Shown here piece by piece: positions 9,250-17,296 of a stretch of 64,000 nt of DNA; positions within the stretch are counted from its first letter, which is position 1, and each line of letters begins with the position of its first letter. Both the position numbers and the translations under genes were made by a program. The stretch is from Clostridia bacterium (GTDB lineage Bacteria; Bacillota; Clostridia; Lachnospirales; Bianqueaceae), in contig CAAFMN010000026.1 in assembly GCA_900764045.1 (NCBI GenBank), positions 6,680 through 70,679 of the forward strand, given 5' to 3'. Below the pieces are notes generated by a model, which did no database searches, was not told the origin of the DNA, and was given only the letters and a program-made list of their open reading frames with translations.

Positions 9250-10215
9250 ATGAAAAAGCTGGTTTGTATGATTTGTGTAGGGATGATGATGGTGATGTTG
9301 GCGGCGGGCTGCGCGGAGCAGAAAAAAGGGGATACCTATAAGGTAGCGATTGTGCAGTTGGTGGATAACTCGGCCTTCAGTGAGATGATCAGCGCGTTCG
9401 AGAACAAAATGCGGGAGCTGGGATATACCGAGGATAAGATGACCTTTGAGGTGAAAAACGCGCAGGGCGATATGTCCACGCTGAATTCCATCTGCGCGGA
9501 GCTGAAAAACGCGGATTATGACCTGGTCGTGCCGATCGTGACACCGGCGGCGCAGGCCGTAGTTAACCAGGAGCTGTCAGTACCGGCTGTATTTATCTCG
9601 GTGACGGATCCGGTAGGGGCAGGAATCATGTCCTCTATGGAAGCGCCAGATAAGAACGCGACAGGAACTTCCAATATTGTTCCGGTAGATGAGATCTTTG
9701 CGCTGGCCAAACAGCTGACGCCGGAGATTCAGAACATTGGTGTTCTGTACTGCACAGGAGAAAAGAACGCGGTTCTGACCGTGGAGAAGGCCAAAACATT
9801 TTTGGACGCAAACGAATATACCTATGAAGAGGTGACGGTCGCCAACTCTTCCGAAGTACAGCAGGCGGCGCAGCTTTTGGCGGGTAAGGTAGACGCCATC
9901 TATGTCCCAATCGACAGTACGGTTCAGTCGGCGATGGCACAGGTGGTAGAAGCCGCGAATAAAGCGGGAATCCCCGTATACGGAAGCGATCCGGTTATGG
10001 TAAAATCAGGGGCTTTGGCCTGTGTAAGCGTTTCAAATACACAGCTGGGCGAGCGTTCCGCGGAGATGGCGGATCAGATTCTGAAGGGCAAGAAGGTATC
10101 GGAGGTGCCTGCAGAGGCGATGACGACCTATCAGTATGTAGTCAGCAAGAGTGCGGCACAGACATTGGGGATTACGATCCCGCAGTTGGACAATTTGATC
10201 ATAATGGGTGAATAA
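9250..10215 (+). CDS. trpX: Tryptophan ABC transporter substrate-binding lipoprotein
   Basis: 321 aa. The start at 9250 has AAGGAGG upstream; it gives a short lipoprotein signal ending at a lipobox cysteine (LAAGC, about residue 21). The mature part is a two-lobed periplasmic-binding fold of the ABC_sub_bind (TrpX) family, with a hinge region around TSNIVPVDE. A tryptophan T-box controls it, and permease and ATPase genes follow directly, so tryptophan or a precursor is the likely ligand. The 2-bp gap to trpY indicates one transcript. Confidence 0.9.
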   Translation: MKKLVCMICVGMMMVMLAAGCAEQKKGDTYKVAIVQLVDNSAFSEMISAFENKMRELGYTEDKMTFEVKNAQGDMSTLNSICAELKNADYDLVVPIVTPAAQAVVNQELSVPAVFISVTDPVGAGIMSSMEAPDKNATGTSNIVPVDEIFALAKQLTPEIQNIGVLYCTGEKNAVLTVEKAKTFLDANEYTYEEVTVANSSEVQQAAQLLAGKVDAIYVPIDSTVQSAMAQVVEAANKAGIPVYGSDPVMVKSGALACVSVSNTQLGERSAEMADQILKGKKVSEVPAEAMTTYQYVVSKSAAQTLGITIPQLDNLIIMGE

Positions 10216-10217
10216 AA

Positions 10218-11111
10218 ATGACTTTTCTCATGGATTCCGCGTCGTTGGGCCTGCAGTACGCGCTGCTGGCCATGGGGGTGTATATCACCTTCCGAGTTCT
10301 GAATATTCCGGACCTTACGGTGGACGGCAGCTTTACATTAGGTATGGCTGTGTCGGCGGTCTGCAGTGTAGCGGGATATCCCTGGCTGGGGCTGGCCGCG
10401 GCTATGGCTGCCGGGGCCTGTGCCGGAATAGTGACAGGAACCCTGCAGACAAGGGCGGGAATCCATGCGATATTGGCGGGCATTCTGACGATGAGCGGCC
10501 TGTATACAGTGAATGTGACAATCCTGGGCGGTCCCAATGTCTCACTGCTAAGCAGCAGAAAATTCTATGAAACATTGATGGACTGGGGACTGGGTAAGGA
10601 CCTCGCAAAAGCCGCAGGGACACTGTTGATCTGTGCGGCTGCGGTATTGCTGCTGGCAGGTTTTTTCAAGACCGTAATGGGGCTGAGCATCCGTGCGACC
10701 GGCGACAATGAGGATATGGTACGGGCCTCTTCTATCAATACCGCAAGGACTAAGACGGCGGCGATCGCGTTGGCCAATGCGATGGTAGCCCTGTCCGGCG
10801 GAATCCTGGCACAGTGCCAGGGGTTCGCGGATATCAATTCCGGAAGTGGAATGATCGTGATTGGATTTGCCTCTGTAATTATCGGAGAAGTATTCTTCGG
10901 AAGAAGGAGTATCACGCTGGGGTTGATCGCGGCGTTAGTGGGTTCGGTAGTGTACCGGTTATTGATCGCGGCGGCGCTTTCCGCTAACCTCCTTTCCGCG
11001 AACGCGTTAAAGCTGATCTCGGCGGTGATCGTGGCTGCTACACTCTCGGTTCCGAGGATTCAGGCTGGGATCGCGGAACGAAGGATGAAGAGGAGGCATA
11101 AGTCATGCTAA
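10218..11111 (+). CDS. trpY: Tryptophan ABC transporter permease
   Basis: 297 aa hydrophobic protein of the branched-chain/TrpY permease type with about 8-9 predicted membrane helices; the NIPDLTVDGSFTLG segment near residue 30 is typical of this group. It overlaps trpZ by 7 bp. The role is inferred from the T-box and the operon: the membrane channel that takes tryptophan from TrpX. Confidence 0.9.
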   Translation: MTFLMDSASLGLQYALLAMGVYITFRVLNIPDLTVDGSFTLGMAVSAVCSVAGYPWLGLAAAMAAGACAGIVTGTLQTRAGIHAILAGILTMSGLYTVNVTILGGPNVSLLSSRKFYETLMDWGLGKDLAKAAGTLLICAAAVLLLAGFFKTVMGLSIRATGDNEDMVRASSINTARTKTAAIALANAMVALSGGILAQCQGFADINSGSGMIVIGFASVIIGEVFFGRRSITLGLIAALVGSVVYRLLIAAALSANLLSANALKLISAVIVAATLSVPRIQAGIAERRMKRRHKSC

Positions 11112-11902
11112 GATTGACAGGTGTCCGTAAAACCTTTTTCCCGGGAACACCCAATGAGCATATAGCGCTGCGGGGCGTGGATCTGCATCTGATGCCGGGA
11201 GAATTTGTGACCGTAGTCGGTTCGAATGGCGCAGGCAAGTCTACACTTTTTAACGCGATTGCCGGTTCCTTTTTCTGCGAAGAAGGAACGATTTTGCTGG
11301 AGGGAAAAGACATCACTTATACTCCGGAATACAAGAGGGCACGGGAGATCACGAGGATCTTTCAGGATCCGATGCGCGGAACGGCGCCGGGCCTGACGAT
11401 AGAAGAGAACTTGGCGCTGGCGTATTCCAAATCCATGCAGCGGCATTGGTTTTCCCCGGCACTCAGCCGGAAAAATATCCAGCGGTTCCGTGAAGAGCTG
11501 GCAAAGCTGGACATGGGGCTGGAGGATCGGATGAAGGTTAAGATCGGCCTCCTGTCCGGAGGACAGCGGCAGGCCGTGACGCTTCTGATGAGTACGCTGG
11601 TAACACCTAAGGTACTATTGTTGGATGAGCATACGGCGGCGCTGGACCCGCTGACAGCGGAAAAGATCCTGGCATTGACCAGAGAGATCGCGGCGCAGCA
11701 GGGGATCACAACAATGATGATTACTCATAACATCGCATCCGCGTTGTCGATGGGGACGCGTACCATCATGCTGGAGCAGGGACAGATCGTATTGGATCTT
11801 AGAGGAGAAGAACGAGGTAAGCTCAGTGTATCGGATTTTATGGCGCTCTATCGCGAGAAGTGTCACCGAGAGCTGGACAACGACCGGATGCTTCTGGTAT
11901 AA
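11105..11902 (+). CDS. trpZ: Tryptophan ABC transporter ATPase
   Basis: 265 aa ABC ATPase: Walker A GSNGAGKST (about residues 39-47), signature LSGGQRQA (about 141-148), Walker B VLLLDEHTAALDP, and a switch histidine in MITHN. The start has GAGGAGG upstream. Odd feature: its last codons (CTT CTG GTA TAA) lie where the flanking palindromic array begins, and the DNA TCTGGTA matches the outer half of the repeat. The final residues may therefore come from the repeat. Energises TrpY. Confidence 0.93.
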   Translation: MLRLTGVRKTFFPGTPNEHIALRGVDLHLMPGEFVTVVGSNGAGKSTLFNAIAGSFFCEEGTILLEGKDITYTPEYKRAREITRIFQDPMRGTAPGLTIEENLALAYSKSMQRHWFSPALSRKNIQRFREELAKLDMGLEDRMKVKIGLLSGGQRQAVTLLMSTLVTPKVLLLDEHTAALDPLTAEKILALTREIAAQQGITTMMITHNIASALSMGTRTIMLEQGQIVLDLRGEERGKLSVSDFMALYREKCHRELDNDRMLLV

Positions 11903-12140
11903 AAAGGAGTAAGACTCCTGAGTGTACCAGAATTTTATAGGATTCTGTGGATTTTCAAAAATATCTGGTACGCTTTAGAGAATGAGACTCCTGAGTGTAC
12001 CAGAATTCTATAGGGTTCTCTGGATTTTCAAAAATATCTGGTACACTTGGGAAAGTGAGTCTCTTGCGTGTACCAGATTTCTCCGGATTTTCACGAAAGA
12101 TCTGGTGGATTTTTCGTGGAGGGACGGACTTCTGAAGGAG
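11903..12140 (-). repeat. Locus A palindromic repeat array (~73-bp period)
   Basis: Units begin at 11913, 11986 and 12059, exactly 73 bp apart. Each carries GTGTACCAGA and its inverse TCTGGTACAC around about 32 bp of AT-rich sequence, followed by a linker of about 21 bp resembling GAGACTCCTGAG. The third, gene-proximal unit is degenerate. A 25-bp segment at 12108-12132 next to the nuclease gene is identical in locus B (50798-50822). The array lies between the convergent 3' ends of trpZ and the nuclease gene. Read on the minus strand it has the same orientation to its gene as the array in locus B. Confidence 0.9.
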
Positions 12141-12162
12141 ATTGGGCCAATAATAAGAATTG

Positions 12163-12864
12163 TCAGTTTTTGTTCTTTTTGATCAGTCTCCTTGCTTTTG
12201 ATGCTGACAAAACTCCGCGGATTACAAGTTGCCAGAGGATTCTTGGTGCCTGGAAGTGTCTATGGGAGCTTGTGATGACCAGATTTTCGCCGAGCCAGAT
12301 ATCATGTGTTTTGTAGTTTTTGATCTTTTCGACCTGCTTGCGACGATATTGCGGGTCATCTAATTTGCCCATGTGTTCCAGATAGATCCTTTTGCCATTA
12401 ATGGCAAATGTAAAATCCGGCCAATAGCTATAAGATCCGGAATCAATCGGACGGTTATGTTCACTCATAATCCCTAGATTTTTCAGAAATTCATAGAGAA
12501 TGATCTCGGCTCTGGAGTCGAGAACCGTCCCATCAAAAGCTACATCCTTATCTAAGGGTAATTTCTCAAGTCCAAGCTCTTGATATAATTTCATTTGTTG
12601 ACGAGCTTCGCGGCGCTCTGCAGGGGATAGACTCATTAACTGTTGGTTAAGTTTCTTGCGCTCCTGGCGCCATTTCTGCCGCTCGTCGTATTCAGCCAGA
12701 ACCTGAGGTTCGTCCCTGCGCCGCACATAATAAGTCTTATCGGCGGTCTGCTTGTAATAATACATATGTCCGTTGGTGTGGCGCTTGCGGGACAAGCTCC
12801 AGGAACCGCGGTACGAAAGGCATTTGGCGGTAACGAAAAGATAATAGATCACAGGAAACAACAA
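12163..12864 (-). CDS. Standalone PD-(D/E)XK nuclease-like protein linked to palindromic repeats (locus A)
   Basis: 233 aa. The N-terminal half is basic and aromatic (YYYKQ, YYVRRRDEPQ) and then strongly helical and charged. The C-terminal half reads as a PD-(D/E)XK nuclease core: an acidic helix SRAEIILYEFL, then WPDF with Asp about 150, then IYLEHMG with Glu about 163. This spacing recalls the nuclease-like insert of HelD/UvrD-type helicases. It starts at TTG 12864 inside a near-perfect palindrome, with GGAGG just upstream. A second, broken copy is at 50082-50767, so this is the intact member of a repeat-associated family. Function unknown; nuclease activity is inferred from motifs only. 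Confidence 0.75.
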   Translation of the reverse strand: MLFPVIYYLFVTAKCLSYRGSWSLSRKRHTNGHMYYYKQTADKTYYVRRRDEPQVLAEYDERQKWRQERKKLNQQLMSLSPAERREARQQMKLYQELGLEKLPLDKDVAFDGTVLDSRAEIILYEFLKNLGIMSEHNRPIDSGSYSYWPDFTFAINGKRIYLEHMGKLDDPQYRRKQVEKIKNYKTHDIWLGENLVITSSHRHFQAPRILWQLVIRGVLSASKARRLIKKNKN

Positions 12865-12887
12865 TATCCCTCCTAAGGAGAGATATT
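12863..12887. promoter_or_regulatory. Palindrome over the start site of the locus A nuclease gene
   Basis: AATATCCCTCC / GGAGAGATATT arms (one mismatch, TAA loop) cover the ribosome site and TTG start. The locus B equivalent is a perfect 11-bp inverted repeat at 50059-50084. The position between the -10 and the start suggests an operator or start-site control. Confidence 0.6.
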
Positions 12888-12913
12888 ATATCACTTTTCT
12901 GAATATTTTGCAA
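12885..12913 (-). promoter_or_regulatory. Promoter of the locus A nuclease gene
   Basis: Minus-strand TTGCAA (12913-12908), 17-bp spacer, TATAAT (12890-12885). The segment ATTGCAAAATATTCAGAAAA is shared with locus B and marks the upstream edge of homology at about 12914. Confidence 0.8.
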
Positions 12914-12920
12914 TCATTAA

Positions 12921-12957
12921 AACAGGCATCGAAATCAAAACCATTTCGATGCCTGTT
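12921..12957 (-). terminator. Terminator of the STAND ATPase gene
   Basis: A 15-bp inverted repeat (AACAGGCATCGAAAT and its complement) just past the ATPase stop, followed on the minus strand by TTTTAAT. Confidence 0.7.
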
Positions 12958-12964
12958 GAGTGTT

Positions 12965-15900
12965 TTATAGATCCGCAAGTGATTTGGGGACCGGATAGGT
13001 CAGACGGGTAGGCCATAAGCGAGTATAAGTTCGGAAAGCCAACGGCCTAGGAGACGAATTTTGAAGCGCTTTCCAACGGGAGACAAGCTCAGGCAGAGCA
13101 TCCAGACACGCGGAATCATCCAGACACAGCGCAATGAGCTGTACCTTGGTCAGCTCCTGCGCAAGCGGAAGCTCGTCGGCTGAAAAATCTCCCAGAAGGT
13201 GGAAAGCGGATTCCGCCAGGGTATACGCGGTGTGGATAGAACGTGTTCCGGCCAGGATAGCTGTACACAGAAGGGTGAACGCCTGCAGTACCAGGCTTTC
13301 GATTTCCGTACAGATCCGCTCCGTCAGCTTGACAGGATCTACAGGAACGTGGTCTGTCAGAAAACAACCGGCGAGACGGCGGTACAGGAGACGCTCGGCA
13401 CTGGGGGCCTGTCCATCCATTCCCATCAGGGCGAGATCAGGGGCGCCGTAATGGAGCCAAACCTGGTAGAGTGGAGCCGCCAGGGCGGCCGGAGCGCCCA
13501 GTTCCTGCACCTGCGCCGCACAGTAGTCCAGAAGCGCAGGCGGCAGAAGAAACGGATCTTCTGTCAAAAGCTTCAGCAGGCGTTCCAGATACATTTTACG
13601 AGGCTCTTCTTTGTCAGAGGAGCAAATGACAAGGGCCTGAAGCGCTATGATGGCATCGACAGGATCTTTTGCGGCATCGGCCGCCTGTCGGCAGGATTCC
13701 GCCCCATTGTGCAAAGCATTGATTTTAGCCTGTGCGGGGATTAGATAGGCATAGAAGTGCTGAGACAGCATGCACTGCGGAAAGCTTTCCTTCAGTTGAG
13801 CCTGTACGGAGGCGATCTGGCGCAGCGTCATAAAGGAGCGGCCCTTTTGCAGGAGACTGTTCAGATGCGCGTAAAAAGCAACCAGTGCCTGAGCGGAGGA
13901 ATACCGCGCCAAAGTGTCGGCGGCCAGCAGATGGCTGCCCAACGCGCATACGGTATCCAGGAGCCTCTTGGAAGAGAGTGAGCCATGTTCTAGGAAAAAG
14001 CGAAGCTGCATGATACAGGAGTGGAGCTCCTGTTTTTTGTCCAGCTGTGCCAACAGCTCAGCGCGAACCAGCTGTACGGCACACAGATCGGAGGCGCGAC
14101 CGGCCGGGATTCGGCTTCTGGAGGAGCAGAGACTGGCACAGGTATACTGATACCAACGGTCGGCCAGCTCCAGCCCTTCGGCAGGAGACATCGACTCAAT
14201 CTGGGCACGGACTATACGGGGATTGAGAGAATACTCCTTGGCAGAGAGGGCGTGAATGCTTTCCAGACGGAGCATGGCTTCTTCCACCCGCCACAGAGGG
14301 GTATTTTCACGGAAATATTGAAGCAGTTGGCGCTCGCTGAAGGTATGCAGCCAGAGCCTAAGATCCGTAGCGAGCAATTCTGCACGGTCCGCCTCCTGCG
14401 GATCCGGGGCGTAGAGCGCCTGTCCGTAAGCTTCTTCCGGTAAGAGAAGCAGGGAATACTCACGGATGGCCTGGAACAGGCGGGCGCGGCAGCGGTAAAC
14501 ACGGAGAAGCTGCTCCTGCATCCAGGAGAACAGCGTACCGGCACGGCTCAAGCTGTCGCGGTCACACAGGATCGGCAGAAGAGCGCGCAGATATCCCTCG
14601 CAGAAAGTGATCAAAAGATGTGTCAGAACAGCGCATTCCTGCGGCAGCGGATTTTGCAGGTCATCCTCCGCGAGCCGGATAAGCTCCGGCAAACGCTCCT
14701 GGATCCAAGGCAGATTGCAGGGATCGCTGGTATGAGAGAATGCAGAAGCGTCCTGCAGAGCCTCTGCGAGACGGCCGCGCTGCAGGCGTTCCGGATGCCA
14801 GAGAAACGCGTAATCATAGAGCAGCTCGCTCTTGCGGCGGAAGGCGGCCAGCGCCTCAATGGTCGCGGTGCACAGCGGATTCTGCCGGGAGAGCATAGAC
14901 GTATACCGACGGCAGCAGCGGGCATAAGCCTTTTCATCAAATTGAGGCGTATCCTGTAAGGAGTCCCAACGATTGCAGGCAAACCGGCGGTCACTCAGGA
15001 TCGGAGACAGAGAGAATACCCGCAGAGAATCCAATCGGAAGGGATTGGTCGTTTCGTCAGAGAAAAATTCGCCCAATACCGTGTAATAATCGATGATGGA
15101 CGGGGACAAGGTCTCCTCATGCTCCGGAGAGGGCAGCAGACTGTGAGCAATATGGGTTAAAAGCTCTTCGTGTCCGGCCCAGCCGATCCCTTTTGCGTAA
15201 TAATCGAGATCCAGAAGATATTCCGGGTTGTCCGGCGCGGCGTCCAACAGTTCTGAGCGATACTGGAGGAGCCGCAGACAGTAATCCTTCCAATCCGGCG
15301 AATAGGCAGAGAGCATATAGTAGTGGATACGGGTCGAGGCCAGGCTGAGCGTATCATCGCGCAGAGACAGAAACGGACGAAGATCCCGCAGGATGCTTGC
15401 GATGGCAGGCAGAGCGGGAAGATCAATCAGAAGCGTCTCCAGATCATGCCAGGAAACGGCATGGGGCGATAGGGCCAACAGCTGCAGAAGCTGCGCGATG
15501 TAGATGGAGTATTCCGGACCGTAGAATTCATACAGGCGGTCCAGATAGAGCGCGGTCAGGGTGGTATATCCGGGGTGCTGTTCGTAGAAATGCACCATAT
15601 TGGTATAGGAATCCGGACGGCATAGGACAAAGGTATCCCGCAGGAGATGCGCCAGAAGCATATCTCCCCGGAGGGATTCTGAGAGCGCGGAGACCAGAGG
15701 ATTGTCCTCTGTGGTCACATGCAGCACATACTGCGTCAGGTAAACGCGGAAAAACTGCTGATGCTGCGGTGTGCTGAGCAAAAATGTACCGATATAAGGA
15801 GCAGTGTCCTTGCTCATAAGCCAGGTATGATCCTCGGCGCATTGATCGGTCAGGAGCAGATAGACTCCCTGGGTGAGCTGGGAGGCCTGGGGTAGGATCT

Positions 15901-17122
15901 CAGCCAGGCTGAATGCGTTCTGTCCGCTGTAATCCAGATGGTGCGCTCCGTCCAGAATGAGGAGAAGCTTCCTGGAGGCGGTCCCGCGTACCGCGGCATT
16001 TAAAAATTCCGCGACCCGGCGGCGCAGATCCGGCGCTTCCTCAGTCCACGCGATCGGAGTGAGCATGGGGAACATTGCGTTCAGAGCGGCGATAAAGAGG
16101 CTGGGACGCTGAGAGTCCGGATACAGGCTGATAACATAGCGGCAGGTATAGGTATCCTCAAAGAGGGTTGTATTCATGTATAGAGGAGATACAGGATCCA
16201 GCATGGAGGTATAAATACTCTTGCCGAGGCCGCTCTCACCTTCCAGCAGGAGGTATCCATGGTCTTTGTTGTCCAGGGCCTGACGGAGCCAGCGGTCGAG
16301 ATAGGCAGGGCGCAGATAGTCCGCGGATTGATATCCTGTCTGCACATGAGAGGCCAGATGCTCATGATTCAGCTGCAGAGGTTCAATTGGCAGGCCGCGG
16401 AGCGCATCAGGCATGTCAAAAAGACTGCGGCGCAGCGTAGTCGTATTGCGGCATAGCAATTTACCGGCGGCAGAGTTAATCTCTTCGGTGAGATACAGAT
16501 CGCCGTCTTTGCGGAATAAAAACGGTTCCACGGAGAGGGAAACGCCCAGGCAGTCATACGTCAGAACGGTGCTGTCGGGATCTTCCTTCAGATGAGAATA
16601 AAAACGCAGATATTTTTGCAGATAACGGTTCAATACGCCCAGCTGCGTAATCAGCTCGCTGGCGGTTTCGGAGCGTGAGAGCTCAGAAAAACTGCCGGCG
16701 GTCGGGCGGTTCGCCCAATCCCAGAGTCCGCCCTCGGCGAAATCGTAGCAGGCTTCCGCCAGGGCCGCGACCAAGAGCGAGGTGGTCTCATCCGGGTTCT
16801 GACGGAGGAATTCCCGTAGATCTACGGCCAGATCCTCTGGATTGTGGAAATGGCGCAGGGCACGGCCCACAGACTCTACAGGCGCGTTGGAATGCAGAAT
16901 TCTGGCACAGGCGGCCAGAGCGGGAAAACGCAGGCACAGCTGTGCCATATCGATCAAGGCAAGTCCCGCACCGGCCAGACGGGATTCGCGGATCTCCTCC
17001 CGCAGCCGTTGATAGGCGGATTTCAGGGGTTCGGGAAATTCCCGGAGATTCAGAAAAAGCCCATTGGTGCATAGATCACGCAATCTCTGTACCGCAGGAG
17101 CAATATATTCAAACTTAGACAT
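12965..17122 (-). CDS. Very large STAND-type P-loop ATPase with helical C-terminus
   Basis: About 1385 aa. The start at 17122 has AGGAGAG six bases upstream and is preferred over an in-frame ATG at 17140. A helical N-terminal region of about 290 residues precedes a P-loop (GESGLGKS, about residues 294-301) and Walker B (LLLILDGAHHLDY, about 385-398). This resembles the ATPase core of STAND signalling proteins. The remaining 900 residues look like degenerate helical repeats rich in Leu, Ala and Arg. No nuclease, protease or TIR effector is recognisable. STAND proteins are signalling switches, some in phage defence; whether this one is cannot be told from sequence. Alone in its unit. Confidence 0.7.
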   Translation of the reverse strand: MSKFEYIAPAVQRLRDLCTNGLFLNLREFPEPLKSAYQRLREEIRESRLAGAGLALIDMAQLCLRFPALAACARILHSNAPVESVGRALRHFHNPEDLAVDLREFLRQNPDETTSLLVAALAEACYDFAEGGLWDWANRPTAGSFSELSRSETASELITQLGVLNRYLQKYLRFYSHLKEDPDSTVLTYDCLGVSLSVEPFLFRKDGDLYLTEEINSAAGKLLCRNTTTLRRSLFDMPDALRGLPIEPLQLNHEHLASHVQTGYQSADYLRPAYLDRWLRQALDNKDHGYLLLEGESGLGKSIYTSMLDPVSPLYMNTTLFEDTYTCRYVISLYPDSQRPSLFIAALNAMFPMLTPIAWTEEAPDLRRRVAEFLNAAVRGTASRKLLLILDGAHHLDYSGQNAFSLAEILPQASQLTQGVYLLLTDQCAEDHTWLMSKDTAPYIGTFLLSTPQHQQFFRVYLTQYVLHVTTEDNPLVSALSESLRGDMLLAHLLRDTFVLCRPDSYTNMVHFYEQHPGYTTLTALYLDRLYEFYGPEYSIYIAQLLQLLALSPHAVSWHDLETLLIDLPALPAIASILRDLRPFLSLRDDTLSLASTRIHYYMLSAYSPDWKDYCLRLLQYRSELLDAAPDNPEYLLDLDYYAKGIGWAGHEELLTHIAHSLLPSPEHEETLSPSIIDYYTVLGEFFSDETTNPFRLDSLRVFSLSPILSDRRFACNRWDSLQDTPQFDEKAYARCCRRYTSMLSRQNPLCTATIEALAAFRRKSELLYDYAFLWHPERLQRGRLAEALQDASAFSHTSDPCNLPWIQERLPELIRLAEDDLQNPLPQECAVLTHLLITFCEGYLRALLPILCDRDSLSRAGTLFSWMQEQLLRVYRCRARLFQAIREYSLLLLPEEAYGQALYAPDPQEADRAELLATDLRLWLHTFSERQLLQYFRENTPLWRVEEAMLRLESIHALSAKEYSLNPRIVRAQIESMSPAEGLELADRWYQYTCASLCSSRSRIPAGRASDLCAVQLVRAELLAQLDKKQELHSCIMQLRFFLEHGSLSSKRLLDTVCALGSHLLAADTLARYSSAQALVAFYAHLNSLLQKGRSFMTLRQIASVQAQLKESFPQCMLSQHFYAYLIPAQAKINALHNGAESCRQAADAAKDPVDAIIALQALVICSSDKEEPRKMYLERLLKLLTEDPFLLPPALLDYCAAQVQELGAPAALAAPLYQVWLHYGAPDLALMGMDGQAPSAERLLYRRLAGCFLTDHVPVDPVKLTERICTEIESLVLQAFTLLCTAILAGTRSIHTAYTLAESAFHLLGDFSADELPLAQELTKVQLIALCLDDSACLDALPELVSRWKALQNSSPRPLAFRTYTRLWPTRLTYPVPKSLADL

Positions 17123-17217
17123 AGGGTTCTCTCCTGTCATGATAAAATCGTACTTCCATTATAGTGTAGCATTTTCCATGTCGGATGTAAACCTCTCAGA
17201 TGTAAATTTTTGGCGGG

Positions 17218-17246
17218 TTGCATTTCCGGCGTATCAGTGATATAAT
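17218..17246 (+). promoter_or_regulatory. Promoter of glgB
   Basis: TTGCAT (17218-17223), 17-bp spacer, TATAAT (17241-17246), about 50 bp before the start codon. Confidence 0.8.
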
Positions 17247-17296
17247 ACGAAGTAAGTAGGAACGTCAGATTGAAAATAGACAAGGGGGGCAAAACG

